From contig JAHDQK010000033.1 in assembly GCA_018433885.1 (NCBI GenBank), positions 16,114 to 80,113 of the forward strand: DNA of 64,000 nucleotides, given 5' to 3'. The notes under the pieces are model-generated. The model ran no database searches, was not told the origin of the DNA, and saw only the letters and a list, made by a program, of their open reading frames with translations. Of this stretch, positions 8,085-16,650 are shown one piece after another (the stretch's first letter is position 1; each line of letters starts with the position of its first letter). Source of the stretch: Candidatus Cloacimonadota bacterium (lineage in GTDB: Bacteria; Cloacimonadota; Cloacimonadia; Cloacimonadales; Cloacimonadaceae). A program made the translations under genes and the position numbers.

Positions 8085-8927
8085 TTAGAATTCATAACCG
8101 AGGTTGAAGTAATGAGTGGGTGAGAGCACCGAGTGCATGGTGAATGAATAATCCAGATTTACACCTTCCATGATGAAAGATGCACCAGCGGAGTAGGTCG
8201 CGGGGTTTTGATGCACGCCAGCGCGAAGATACAGAGGTTCGAAGATTTTGGCTTCTACGCCTCCCATAAACTCCGTGGCTTCGGCAAAATCTTTTTTCAC
8301 TTCCACAGTGGTGGTGACACCGTCGTAGGGGATGTATGAGATTCCGAGTGCTAGCTTATTGGGAAGGTCGATCTGGTTCTCAAATCCCATTTTAGCTTTT
8401 GTTAAGTTTGTAACCGCAAAGCCAAGCTTGGTGCGGTTGTGAAGAAGAGCAGTTACTCCGAGATCTACGCCATAAGCTTCATCGCTGTCGTCATCGTCGA
8501 AAGTCAAGCCATAGTAATTCAGATTGTAGCCAACGTTGATTGTGGAATGAATGTCCTTCTGCAGAACGAAAGCATGGGATAAAGTTAGGATTTGATCTTG
8601 ATACAAGGTATAGTCCTCAAAATCCACATCCATCATCCGGATACCGGCACCAAAAGTTCCCAGCTTTTTGGGGAGCTTGATGCCGAAAGCGGCGGTCTTG
8701 TATTCCGAGAATTTCTCGCCATTGATCTGAGACAAACCGATCTTGGCTTCGTAACCGCTATCTGCGAGGCCGGCGGGGTTATAAAAGATCGTATTCACGT
8801 CGTTAGCAACGCCGGTGAAAGCTCCACCCATGCCACGAGCACGAGCAGAGGGCTGGTAATCGTTGAAGACTGCCAACAGCATGGCGCAGGGGATCAGGAT
8901 CAGGGTAAGTAATAATATCTTTTTCAT
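8085..8927 (-). CDS. PorV/UPF0164-like outer-membrane beta-barrel protein
   Basis: 280 aa with a signal peptide (MKKILLLTLILIPCAMLLA) and the hallmark ARGMGGAFTGVANDVNTIFYNPAGLA near residue 30, shared by PorV/PorQ and FadL-like barrels. The remainder alternates hydrophobic and polar residues and ends in aromatic Phe (YFNLGYEF), as expected for a barrel inserted by BAM. In Bacteroidota PorV shuttles type IX secretion cargo. The gene immediately upstream (480 aa) carries a FlgD-like C-terminal domain of the kind used by secreted proteins in this group, so a link to secretion is plausible but inferred. Good ribosome site (GGGAG) and 10-bp gap to the upstream gene. Confidence 0.85.
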   Translation of the reverse strand: MKKILLLTLILIPCAMLLAVFNDYQPSARARGMGGAFTGVANDVNTIFYNPAGLADSGYEAKIGLSQINGEKFSEYKTAAFGIKLPKKLGTFGAGIRMMDVDFEDYTLYQDQILTLSHAFVLQKDIHSTINVGYNLNYYGLTFDDDDSDEAYGVDLGVTALLHNRTKLGFAVTNLTKAKMGFENQIDLPNKLALGISYIPYDGVTTTVEVKKDFAEATEFMGGVEAKIFEPLYLRAGVHQNPATYSAGASFIMEGVNLDYSFTMHSVLSPTHYFNLGYEF

Positions 8928-8937
8928 GTTAACTCCC

Positions 8938-10380
8938 TCATTTCAGACGTGATTTGATCACGATGGGCTGAACGGTGGTATAGCGTTTACTGGTTTCACG
9001 GTTACTGATTTCGGTATGGCAATAGTAGATGCCGGGTTCCAATAGCTTCATATTGCTATCTCTGCCATTCCACGTGGTGTTTACGATACCGGTGGGGCTG
9101 GTGAAGTTCTGGTGCACAGGAGTGGCTACCAGGCGACCTTGTGCGTCGTAGATGCGAATCAAAGCACGGGCAAGGAATCCGGTCTTTGTGCCGTATTCGA
9201 TGTTCAACACTTCGTTCATGGAAGGATCAAAACTATTCTTGGAACTGCTCGCCGTGCCAATGCTGAGATAAGCGATGTTATCCTGAATCTTCACTTGGAG
9301 GCGACCGTTATAAATTGTGCTGATAGCTTGGTCGTCGAACTTAAAATTCGTGATGATGATCGGGATTTCACCGTAGATTTTTGGCTCGAACTTCAGTTTG
9401 ATAAGTATCATATCCGTAGCAGAAACAATGCCGTCCTGGGATCCATAATGAAATGTGATTACATCTCCGGCACTGGAAACTGTAACAGATGGCGCTGCAG
9501 TAGTTACTGTGCCATCGATATCAAATCCCTGGTAGATAACTTTGGCGGGATCGATATTGATGTCGAAGGAGTATTCACGAACGCCCCATTCGCTGAGTAG
9601 CTTGGTAGAACTCAGTTCCAGAGTGCTGATTTTATCAATCTCCGCTAAGGGGTCTGAACTAAGGCGGATAGTGGAGTTTGCCACGCTATCTTCTTTAATT
9701 AAGTCGTCTCTATCACGAGGGTTCACTTTCCAACCTGCGCTGCTGGTTCCCCAATAATCCACCATACCCCGGATCACGTACCACCAATCGCCAACAACAA
9801 TCGAGTGTTGGCTGGGGATGGAGAAGAATCCATCATCAACCATCGCCTGGATGTTGCTGGTGTCGGCTATATTGAACTGCCCATAGCTGTCTGTCGCGGA
9901 TTTGATCTGCACGTTGTAAAAAGCTACCAGCACACCTTCCCATTGTTCGGAAATGGCGTTGTTGCGGGGGAGCTCGGAAGTGCTGAGGATCGCCGCAGGG
10001 GGAACGGGATTGCCGGAAGAAAGGATATCCACGTTGCTGACATCGGTAATCTGAGTAAGGGTATGAGTCCATTGGTTGTTGTAGTTAAACTCAAGAACCT
10101 TTCCAGTGACTATCACTTCATCGCCCACTTGAACCAGATTTGAAGAATCGCGATGATACACATACAGTCCGCTCCAGGGGCCACCATCAGGATCTCCGAG
10201 ATAATAGAAATTGTTTGCTTTCACAGCTGTTACAATCGCTTGAATATCCACAATCTGGTTCTCGTAAGGAGAACGTCCGTTGGGATTTTCGGTAAATTGA
10301 ATATCATAACAGCTAAGGGGATCTGCCATGATCCCGACCGCGATGGTCAGGGCTAAAAATGTAAGAACGATACCTTTCAT
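8938..10380 (-). CDS. Secreted protein with OB-fold, cohesin-like and FlgD-like C-terminal domains
   Basis: 480 aa. Signal peptide MKGIVLTFLALTIAVGIMA. Residues about 25-235 look like an OB-fold nucleic-acid-binding-type domain (QIVDIQAIVTAV, VQVGDEVIVTGKVLEF, WWYVIRGMVDYWG) such as those found with secreted nucleases. The middle (about 245-370) resembles a cohesin or Ig-like domain. The C-terminus (about 385-480; ALIRIYDAQGRLV, TTWNGRDSNMKLLEPGIYY) is a FlgD-like Ig domain typical of cell-surface sorting in Cloacimonadota and relatives. No nuclease catalytic domain is present, so the OB-like part stands alone. It is followed by the PorV-like barrel and preceded directly by lspA. Confidence 0.75.
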   Translation of the reverse strand: MKGIVLTFLALTIAVGIMADPLSCYDIQFTENPNGRSPYENQIVDIQAIVTAVKANNFYYLGDPDGGPWSGLYVYHRDSSNLVQVGDEVIVTGKVLEFNYNNQWTHTLTQITDVSNVDILSSGNPVPPAAILSTSELPRNNAISEQWEGVLVAFYNVQIKSATDSYGQFNIADTSNIQAMVDDGFFSIPSQHSIVVGDWWYVIRGMVDYWGTSSAGWKVNPRDRDDLIKEDSVANSTIRLSSDPLAEIDKISTLELSSTKLLSEWGVREYSFDINIDPAKVIYQGFDIDGTVTTAAPSVTVSSAGDVITFHYGSQDGIVSATDMILIKLKFEPKIYGEIPIIITNFKFDDQAISTIYNGRLQVKIQDNIAYLSIGTASSSKNSFDPSMNEVLNIEYGTKTGFLARALIRIYDAQGRLVATPVHQNFTSPTGIVNTTWNGRDSNMKLLEPGIYYCHTEISNRETSKRYTTVQPIVIKSRLK

Positions 10381-10938
10381 TTATATCTCCTTGGTATGAA
10401 TCTCTTCACTAATGTGCTCCGCTAGCTGGGGTGAATCAGCAGGTTGAGCATCTTTGATAAAAAACATATCAATGATCAAGAGACATACTGCGATAAAAAT
10501 CGAGCTGTCTGCGATATTGAATATAGGAAAGCGGTGCATTATAAAATCCGGAAAGTCCACATTGATAAAATCCGTAACACCACCCATGATAATGCGATCA
10601 ATTAGGTTGCCAATCGCTCCGCCCATCACCAATCCAAAGGCAATCACCTGGATACGGTGGGTGCTCTGATAGAGTAGATAGATGATGAAGACAATGGCCA
10701 AGAGAGTGGTCGTGATGAAGAAAATGCGATTTACCACATCACTTGAAAAACCGATGCTAAAGGCTGCACCTGTGTTTGTGACATGGGTGAACATGAAAGT
10801 ATCGCCAAAAATTCCGGATAGAACAGGTACGGAGTGGTGTAGCTCTATGCTGGCGCGAACTATTACCTTTGTGATTTGATCTGCGATAAGGATGACGAGC
10901 ATTATCAGATAAGCGGAGTAGGGCTTTACTTTGGGCAT
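10381..10938 (-). CDS. lspA: Lipoprotein signal peptidase (signal peptidase II)
   Basis: 185 aa with four hydrophobic segments. The catalytic aspartates of this family are visible in GNLIDRI (D114) and FNIADSSI (D144), and the N-terminal ADQITKVIV motif and the conserved TNTGAAFSI are also present. It cleaves lipoprotein signals in the inner membrane after lipidation, for example the two TPR lipoproteins in this window. The stop is directly adjacent to the start of the downstream secreted-protein gene, and the start lies 6 bp past the zinc-finger gene. The C-terminal 20 residues are a polar tail beyond the usual family length. Confidence 0.96.
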   Translation of the reverse strand: MPKVKPYSAYLIMLVILIADQITKVIVRASIELHHSVPVLSGIFGDTFMFTHVTNTGAAFSIGFSSDVVNRIFFITTTLLAIVFIIYLLYQSTHRIQVIAFGLVMGGAIGNLIDRIIMGGVTDFINVDFPDFIMHRFPIFNIADSSIFIAVCLLIIDMFFIKDAQPADSPQLAEHISEEIHTKEI

Positions 10939-10944
10939 CTATCC

Positions 10945-11346
10945 TCAGCGCCTCTGCTTGCGTTTCTTGGTTTCCATCTTCTCTTTGCATTCTATGCACA
11001 AAGTTGCATAAGGGATGATCTGAAGACGGGTATCGGGGATCAACTCGCCACACATCTCGCAATTGCCAAAAGTACCGTCTTGAATGCGTCGCATGGCATC
11101 GTTCAGAAGACGGATCTTCTCGCGTTCGCTTTCCATCATCATCACAGTGTGCTCCATATAGTTGGTATCAGAACCCTGATCTGCCTGATGGTAGGCGTAG
11201 GATGAGAGGTCCCCGCTACTTTCGCGGGCACCGACGCTCTGCTCTTTGTTTATATTCTCTATGTACTGCATACTTTCTTGAAGCTCCTTACGGATCAGTT
11301 CCTCAAAGTATTGCAGCTTTTCGGCTGTAAGCTTTTTGCTGGCCAT
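10945..11346 (-). CDS. TraR/DksA-family zinc-finger protein
   Basis: 133 aa. N-terminal coiled-coil helices (to about residue 90) are followed by a four-cysteine zinc finger, CEMC (C96, C99) and CIEC (C117, C120), spaced as in DksA/TraR C4 proteins. The SDTNYMEHTVMMMESER region corresponds to the segment before the finger. Relatives either bind RNA polymerase in the secondary channel with ppGpp or are uncharacterised. The DxxDxA tip of E. coli DksA is not obvious, so a DksA-like role is uncertain. The tail is strongly basic (KKRKQRR). It sits directly upstream of lspA, an arrangement seen in several phyla. Confidence 0.88.
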   Translation of the reverse strand: MASKKLTAEKLQYFEELIRKELQESMQYIENINKEQSVGARESSGDLSSYAYHQADQGSDTNYMEHTVMMMESEREKIRLLNDAMRRIQDGTFGNCEMCGELIPDTRLQIIPYATLCIECKEKMETKKRKQRR

Positions 11347-11418
11347 AGGGTCTCCTTGTCTCTCAATATCTCTAATATCTCATGTAATAAAAACAGTACC
11401 AAGGTGTCAATAAAAATA

Positions 11419-12225
11419 TCAGATCCTGCGGATAAAGTCGCTGATGATCTGTTTCAGATTGGCAGAGGCGATACCGGCATGATGGCGGATCTCTTCTTGG
11501 GAATGTGCTTCACTATGGAATAAATTGCTATAGTTAGTTACAATGGAATAAGCCAGAACGCGCATTCCAGCATGACGGGCAGCGATAACTTCCGGGACGG
11601 TGGACATCCCCACGAGATCTGCTCCCAACATGGCAAATGCGGCGCATTCTGCACGGGTCTCCAGGCTGGGTCCGGGAACAGCGAGATATATCCCCTTATG
11701 CACTTGTATGTGATACTCTTCCGCGATGCTATCGCACAGTTCCCGGTATTTGGGGTCGTAGAGATCGTTCATGGAAGGGAACCTTTCTCCCATTGCGTCG
11801 TCATTTTCTCCGATTAATGGATTGATGCCCATGAAATTGATATGGTCTGTGAGTTGCACTATCGCACCTGGATAAAGCTCTTTGCGCAGACTGCCAGCGG
11901 CATTGGTTACAACAAGGGTCTTGATGCCCATAGCGGCAATCACGCGGGTTGGGAAGATCACTTGTTTGATCGAATGACCTTCATAAAAGTGGAATCTTCC
12001 CTGAAGGAATAAAATGGTGTCTTCGCCATTTTCTGCCAAGATCAAATTTCCTTTGTGGGAAGGGGCGGTGCTTTGAGCAAAGCCGGGGATATCTGAGTAT
12101 GGAATGGAACTTATGATCTTGAAGGTCTCAGCCATATCGCTGAGCCCGGTGCCCAGAATTATCGCGGCTTTGGGGGTCGCAGGGAGGCGTTCTCTAAGCC
12201 ATTTAGCGGTTTCAAGATAGTTCAT
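11419..12225 (-). CDS. punA: Purine-nucleoside phosphorylase, trimeric type
   Basis: 268 aa. Family motifs are IILGTGLSDMAETF near residue 24 (phosphate loop), QGRFHFYEGHS, VVTNAAGSLRKELYPGAIVQLTDHINFMG, and GPSLETRAECAAFAMLGADLVGMSTVPEVIAARHAGMRVLAYSIVTN in the purine site. The Asn in SIVTNYS, instead of the Asp of methylthioadenosine phosphorylases, supports a purine (guanosine/inosine) nucleoside substrate. It splits nucleosides with phosphate for purine salvage. The gene overlaps the upstream divIVA-like gene (ATGA) and belongs to the same leftward block as thymidine kinase. Confidence 0.95.
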   Translation of the reverse strand: MNYLETAKWLRERLPATPKAAIILGTGLSDMAETFKIISSIPYSDIPGFAQSTAPSHKGNLILAENGEDTILFLQGRFHFYEGHSIKQVIFPTRVIAAMGIKTLVVTNAAGSLRKELYPGAIVQLTDHINFMGINPLIGENDDAMGERFPSMNDLYDPKYRELCDSIAEEYHIQVHKGIYLAVPGPSLETRAECAAFAMLGADLVGMSTVPEVIAARHAGMRVLAYSIVTNYSNLFHSEAHSQEEIRHHAGIASANLKQIISDFIRRI

Positions 12226-12791
12226 TTGTGGTCTCCTGGCTGCGCTTTGGGTACAATTTCTTCTTTGATCTGTTTAAAATCTCCATCCATCAATTGTTCT
12301 GTATCTTTACTGAGCAGGGGGTCTTTGCTAATGCGATCCTGAAAACTCTGAAGCTCTACCCGGAATTGGAGCAGGAACTGACGCTTCTGTTCTTTCATGG
12401 CAAGGTACTGGTGTTCCAGAACTCCGAGGTGCTGTTTGGCTTCGTTGATGGCGCGCTTAGCTTTTAGTTCCGCTTCATGGATGATGTTCTCGGCTTCTTT
12501 ACGGGCGTTGGCGATGATATCTGCCTTGGTTTTCTCGGCGAAAACAAGGGTGCGGCTGATCAACTCTTCCCGACGCTTCAGATCTTCCACTGCGCTATTG
12601 GCAGATACAGCTTCCTGTTTTACTTCATACTGCATCTGCTCTCTTCTAGCCAACTCGCGTTCTTGCTTCTTCAGCAGTTCATCCATTTCGGTGGCGAGCT
12701 GTTCCAAGAAAGCGCGTACCTCTTTTTTATTGTATCCGAACATCTGCCCGGAAAACTCCTGGTGTCTAATATCCAAAGGGAAAAGGGGCAT
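12222..12791 (-). CDS. DivIVA-domain coiled-coil protein
   Basis: 189 aa. The N-terminus (PLDIRHQEFSGQMFGYNKKEVRAFLEQLATEM) is the DivIVA membrane-binding signature. The rest is a long charged coiled coil (KRREELISRTLVFAEKTKADIIANARKEAENIIHEAE pattern). DivIVA/GpsB proteins sense curved membrane at poles and septa. In diderm anaerobes the role is less clear, and cell-division or envelope positioning is the usual guess. The neighbour yggT is also commonly next to divIVA in division clusters of other phyla, which supports the call. Confidence 0.88.
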   Translation of the reverse strand: MPLFPLDIRHQEFSGQMFGYNKKEVRAFLEQLATEMDELLKKQERELARREQMQYEVKQEAVSANSAVEDLKRREELISRTLVFAEKTKADIIANARKEAENIIHEAELKAKRAINEAKQHLGVLEHQYLAMKEQKRQFLLQFRVELQSFQDRISKDPLLSKDTEQLMDGDFKQIKEEIVPKAQPGDHK

Positions 12792-12806
12792 TAGCTGTTC
12801 CTCCCG

Positions 12807-13067
12807 CTAAATAATGCTGAGTAATATCCTTTGCAGGATGTTTATAAGAAGATAAGCCACAATCGGGGAAAAATCAAGCCCCATATTGGGCATCATGCGG
12901 CGTATAGGACCCATGATGGGTTCGGTCATAGTAAATAGAAAACGGTAGATTGGGTTGTAGGGATCTTGAACGATCCAGCTAGCGATGACTCTGGCAAAGA
13001 TGATCATGTTATAGATGTCAAGGATCCTGATGATAAGCAGGACCATCATTCCGGAGCTACTATACAT
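12807..13067 (-). CDS. YggT family membrane protein
   Basis: 86 aa from the ATG at 13067, which overlaps the tdk stop (TGATG). A start 30 bp upstream would lie inside tdk and is less likely. Two hydrophobic segments flank the family signature FARVIASWIVQDPYNPIYRFLF and TEPIMGPIRRMMP. YggT proteins are inner-membrane proteins, often next to divIVA, and implicated in membrane or osmotic functions. Its neighbour here is indeed divIVA-like. The exact function is unknown. Confidence 0.9.
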   Translation of the reverse strand: MYSSSGMMVLLIIRILDIYNMIIFARVIASWIVQDPYNPIYRFLFTMTEPIMGPIRRMMPNMGLDFSPIVAYLLINILQRILLSII

Positions 13068-13627
13068 CAGTCCAATACCTCGTGACAATTCCGGCATCTG
13101 GCTTCATAAGCGTCGGTGGAGCCTACTAAAATCTGATGTCCATCATGGATTGTCCTCTGTGTACGATTTGCGGGATTCCCGCACTTCACGCAGATGGCAA
13201 GGTTCTTGGTAACATATTCCGCGATAGCCAGGAGCTGAGGCATACTTCCGAATGGTGCGCCTTTGTAATCCTGATCCAATCCGGCGATGATCACCCGGTA
13301 GCCTTGATCCGCAAGATCATTACATATACCCACTATCGATTCATCAAAGAACTGTGCTTCATCGATGGCGATGATCTGAGTGTCTTCCTGCAAATAGGGA
13401 TATATCTCCGAGGCTTCATTGATCGGGATGGAGGGAGCCTGCATATTGGAGTGAGACACTATGTTATTCAGATCATAACGATCGTCAATGGCTGGTTTGA
13501 AGACTAAAACCTTTTGTTTGGCATATTCGGCGCGGCGAATTCTGCGGATGAGTTCCTCGGTTTTTCCGCTGAACATACTGCCACAGATCACTTCGATCCA
13601 GCCGGTTTTGTTATTGATGATATTCAC
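13067..13627 (-). CDS. tdk: Thymidine kinase (type II)
   Basis: 186 aa, the usual length of the bacterial type II enzyme. The Walker A motif GSMFSGKT is at residues 16-23 and the catalytic region IAIDEAQFFDE near 88-97. The C-terminal lasso contains two Cys pairs for structural zinc (CVKCGNPA and CRNCHEV). It phosphorylates thymidine for salvage into dTMP. It is the first gene of the leftward block, with a good ribosome site (AAGGAGAG) before the ATG, and the ior terminator lies just upstream. Confidence 0.97.
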   Translation of the reverse strand: MNIINNKTGWIEVICGSMFSGKTEELIRRIRRAEYAKQKVLVFKPAIDDRYDLNNIVSHSNMQAPSIPINEASEIYPYLQEDTQIIAIDEAQFFDESIVGICNDLADQGYRVIIAGLDQDYKGAPFGSMPQLLAIAEYVTKNLAICVKCGNPANRTQRTIHDGHQILVGSTDAYEARCRNCHEVLD

Positions 13628-13704
13628 TCTCTCTCCTTAAGGGAAGCATCCCGATTATCCAAGCTCTGGGTAAGGGGATTTTTGTCAAATGCTTTATGAA
13701 CAAA

Positions 13705-13736
13705 CAATCCCGCAGACAGAGATATCCGCGGGATTG
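13705..13736 (-). terminator. Terminator of the iorA-iorB operon
   Basis: CAATCCCGC and GCGGGATTG form a 9-bp perfect stem. On the minus strand it is followed by TTTGTTCAT. It sits 15 bp after the iorB stop. Confidence 0.75.
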
Positions 13737-13750
13737 TAAGGTGATATGGT

Positions 13751-14320
13751 TTAACTAAGGGCAATTCCTGCCTTCAATGCTTTTAGATTTGCTTCTACAA
13801 TGGCTTCCCCTTTGCGGGAGAAGATGGCGGAGATACTATCTGCGATTTCCTGTTCAGAAAATCCCAAATGCTTGATTGCCGCACCCAATACTACGATGTT
13901 CATGGAACGCGTAGCTTTGATATCTTTGGCTATCTGATCTGCATCAAAGAGCAGGTGATTGGTGGTTTTGCTGATTTCTGTATACACATCTTCCGGGTTG
14001 GGATAATTTGGGATGTTCACAAAGGGCTTCGAGTTAGTAATTATCCAGCCATCTGCGGCAAGATAAGGCAGATAGCGCAATGCTTCCATCGGTTCTACAG
14101 AGAGGATCATATCCGCATCACCCATGGTAATGAGGTCGCTGTGAATATCCTTGTCCGATAGTCTGAGATGGCTTTGCACATCTCCGCCACGCTGGCTCAT
14201 GCCATGCACTTCTGCTTGTTTAAGTTGCCAACCTCGGTTCAAGGCTGCATGGCCAAGGATGGTAGCGATGGTCAAGATGCCCTGTCCGCCCACACCGGCG
14301 AGAATAATGTCCTTCTTCAT
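13751..14320 (-). CDS. iorB: Indolepyruvate ferredoxin oxidoreductase, beta subunit
   Basis: 189 aa from the ATG at 14320, with GGGAGG 7 bases upstream. A start 48 bp earlier would lie within iorA and is rejected. It begins with the gamma-domain motif IILAGVGGQGILTIA and contains QAEVHGMSQRGGDVQSHLR, typical of the beta subunit of 2-oxoacid:ferredoxin oxidoreductases. With IorA it oxidises arylpyruvates (from Trp, Phe and Tyr transamination) to aryl-acetyl-CoA and reduces ferredoxin. This fits an amino-acid fermenter. Its start is 1 bp from the iorA stop, so the two are clearly coupled. Confidence 0.95.
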   Translation of the reverse strand: MKKDIILAGVGGQGILTIATILGHAALNRGWQLKQAEVHGMSQRGGDVQSHLRLSDKDIHSDLITMGDADMILSVEPMEALRYLPYLAADGWIITNSKPFVNIPNYPNPEDVYTEISKTTNHLLFDADQIAKDIKATRSMNIVVLGAAIKHLGFSEQEIADSISAIFSRKGEAIVEANLKALKAGIALS

Positions 14321-14321
14321 C

Positions 14322-15923
14322 TTATGCCTCCCTTTTGTTCTTTTTCTTAAGTGTTTGCACACACTCACGGCGAGGGATGATCACGGAGACACCTTCATAG
14401 GCTATCTCTTCTTTGTAGATCCGGATCATCTCTTCGTGGTTTTTTACAAAGGGGAAGAAGGTACGGATATGGTCTTTTTCCACGCCCAATCCCAAGCAGA
14501 TCTCTTCCAGACGGCCGAAAGCAGTGTAGTCCTGCCCACCAGTCATTCCAGTAGTGCTGTTATCCAGAATCACGATTACTACGTTGGATTTGTCGTAGAT
14601 GCAATCCATCAGGCCAGTCATTCCGCTGTGGGTGAAGGTGCTGTCTCCAATCACTGCGATGGCGGGGAAGTGTCCACTATCGGCGGCACCTTTTGCCATG
14701 GTTATCGAGGCACCCATATCTACGCATGAGTTGATCGCATTGTAGGGGGGCATGAAGCCTAAGGTATAACAGCCGATATCGCTGAAGACATGACCTCTTC
14801 CATACTCTTTAATGGCTTCGTTGAGCGCAAGGTAGCTATCTGCATGAGGGCAGCCTACGCACAGCGCTGGGGGGCGACCGGCAACTATTTCAGGAACGTC
14901 TTTTCCATATTTGGAGGGCAGTCCCAAGGCTTTTGCCACTTTATTTGGGTTCAATTCTCCGTCACGATCCAATGTGCCATCCAATCTACCGTGAATCGGT
15001 TTCATACCACTAAATCCTAGGCCTTTGATCTGTTCTTCAACGATCGGCATACCCTCTTCGAAGAAATACAGACTCTCACACTTGTTGTAAAGCTCATGGA
15101 TTTTACTCGCAGGCAAGGGGTACTGGCAAATTTTAAGAACCGGATAAGGGATGGGGGCATCGCCATACACTTCGCGAAGGTAATTGTAAGCCAATCCGGT
15201 AGTGATCAATCCCTTGCTATAATCCTTGGCATCGAGATAATACTCGTTGAAGGGGCTTTGGGTGGATTCTTCCACAAACCTTTCTTGCAGATTGATCAGG
15301 TTCTTGTACTTCTTTCTGGCAACAGCAGGCAGAAGCATGAACTGGAAGATATCTTCCGGTTTGTTGCAAGGTTTTTGCGGCAAAGTGTTTCTGCGAACAA
15401 CTCCGCTTCGGGAGTGGGAAAGGCGGGTGGTGAGTCTGATCATCACTGGGATATGGTACTTCTCTGAAAGCTCGAAACCATAAAAAGCCATGTCGTAGCA
15501 TTCTTGCTGGTTGGAGGGTTCCAGGACGGGGATCATGGCAAAGCGGCCGTAGAAGCGGGAATCCTGCTCGTTTTGAGATGAGTGCATGGAGGGATCATCC
15601 GCCACAGTGATAAGAAGACCTCCATGAGCCCCGGTCATCGCAGAGTTCATAAAAGGATCTGCGGCAACGTTCAAGCCCACGTGTTTCATCGTAACCATCG
15701 CTCGCTTGCCGGTATAACTCATGCCCAAAGCGGATTCCATGGCTGTTTTTTCGTTTGATGACCAGGTCCGGTGAACCTTGTCTGTAATTGCTTGTTTGGA
15801 TCGTTGAACATACTCAATGATCTCGGTGGAGGGAGTGCCGGGGTAGCCGTAGAAACCGGAAATTCCGGCATCCAGAGCGCCTTGTGCAAGGGCTTCATCG
15901 CCCAATAGCATTAGTTTTTCCAC
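14322..15923 (-). CDS. iorA: Indolepyruvate ferredoxin oxidoreductase, alpha subunit (lacks C-terminal ferredoxin domain)
   Basis: 533 aa from the GTG at 15923, which has AAGGAG about 8 bases upstream. A longer ATG start would add 14 basic residues and has no comparable site. The N-terminal pyrimidine-binding domain includes GYPGTPSTEII and MKHVGLNVAADPFMNSAMTG. The TPP domain includes CVGCPHADSYLAL, FSDIGCYTLG and GDSTFTHSGMTGLMD with LDNSTTGMTGGQ. Characterised IorA subunits end with a domain binding two [4Fe-4S] clusters. Here the protein stops at VIIPRRECVQTLKKKNKREA with no CxxCxxC motif, so the usual electron exit is absent. The frame ends cleanly on a coupled iorB start, so this is not an obvious frameshift. 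Confidence 0.93.
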   Translation of the reverse strand: MEKLMLLGDEALAQGALDAGISGFYGYPGTPSTEIIEYVQRSKQAITDKVHRTWSSNEKTAMESALGMSYTGKRAMVTMKHVGLNVAADPFMNSAMTGAHGGLLITVADDPSMHSSQNEQDSRFYGRFAMIPVLEPSNQQECYDMAFYGFELSEKYHIPVMIRLTTRLSHSRSGVVRRNTLPQKPCNKPEDIFQFMLLPAVARKKYKNLINLQERFVEESTQSPFNEYYLDAKDYSKGLITTGLAYNYLREVYGDAPIPYPVLKICQYPLPASKIHELYNKCESLYFFEEGMPIVEEQIKGLGFSGMKPIHGRLDGTLDRDGELNPNKVAKALGLPSKYGKDVPEIVAGRPPALCVGCPHADSYLALNEAIKEYGRGHVFSDIGCYTLGFMPPYNAINSCVDMGASITMAKGAADSGHFPAIAVIGDSTFTHSGMTGLMDCIYDKSNVVIVILDNSTTGMTGGQDYTAFGRLEEICLGLGVEKDHIRTFFPFVKNHEEMIRIYKEEIAYEGVSVIIPRRECVQTLKKKNKREA

Positions 15924-16278
15924 AAAGGGACTCCTTTTATTCTTTATTTTGTTTGATATATTCAATCAATGTGGTATCAAACGCCAAAACACCAATGCAC
16001 AAGCCTTTAACACCGCTTTCCAAGTTCTGGAATTAACTACTATTCGTCAAGAATTTTATGAGAACGTACAATGTAGATGTGGACACTAAATACTTGAAAG
16101 ATGAACTTGAGTGCAAAGACTCCGCTTATATATGCCTAATGTTATCTATCGCTGTAGCCTGAAACATCAGCGTGAAATAAAGATTTTGCTTTACATAAAT
16201 TCCACAATCCAAATAATGCGTTTATTGATGGATGAGATAGTAGAGGGGAATAATTATTGATCCGTTGAGAGGTATATT
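15924..16278. other. Divergent intergenic region between iorA and the receiver gene
   Basis: 355 bp, AT-rich, with no gene. It must contain the leftward ior promoter and the rightward promoter of the response-regulator gene (see the separate entry). No clear operator or riboswitch is seen. Confidence 0.6.
16190..16217 (+). promoter_or_regulatory. Possible promoter of the response-regulator gene
   Basis: TTTACA (16190-16195), a 16-bp spacer, then AATAAT (16212-16217), about 60 bp upstream of the ATG. It matches a sigma-70-like pattern by eye only. Confidence 0.3.
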
Positions 16279-16650
16279 ATGCCCAAAATATTAGTGATCG
16301 AAGACGACGACAGTTTTCGCAACGTACTGGTGCAAATGCTTTCAAAATCCGGTTTCGACGTCCGCCAGGCGGGAGACGGGAATCAAGCATTGGAAGTATG
16401 TGCTCAGTTTGGTCCGGATTTGGTTCTTACAGACATTATAATGCCGGATAAAGAAGGTCTGGAGACCATTCAAGAGCTGATGGAGATCAAGCCGGGAATC
16501 AAGATTATCGCCATGAGTGGTGGTGGGAAGTTTGGTCCAAACAGCTACCTGCCTCTGGCGGAAAAGTTGGGTGCCAAAGCAACTCTTCAGAAGCCATTCA
16601 TGCGGGAAGAGCTTTTTAACACCATAAACTCTGTTCTAGAAGGGGATTAG
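16279..16650 (+). CDS. Single-domain response regulator (CheY-like)
   Basis: 123 aa, one receiver domain only. The acidic pocket is EDDD (8-11), the phospho-acceptor is D52 in LVLTDIIMPD, the switch Ser is in AMSGGG (near 80) and the Lys is in TLQKPF (near 104). There is no output domain and no histidine kinase nearby, so it probably acts in a phosphorelay or by protein contact. The ATG follows GAGAGG at 6 bases. The 3' end overlaps the convergent glycosyltransferase gene by 4 bp. Confidence 0.92.
   Translation: MPKILVIEDDDSFRNVLVQMLSKSGFDVRQAGDGNQALEVCAQFGPDLVLTDIIMPDKEGLETIQELMEIKPGIKIIAMSGGGKFGPNSYLPLAEKLGAKATLQKPFMREELFNTINSVLEGD

Noticed and set aside
12807..13097. YggT gene starting at 13097
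   Set aside because: The start would lie 30 bp inside tdk; the ATG at 13067 overlaps the tdk stop in the usual coupled way.
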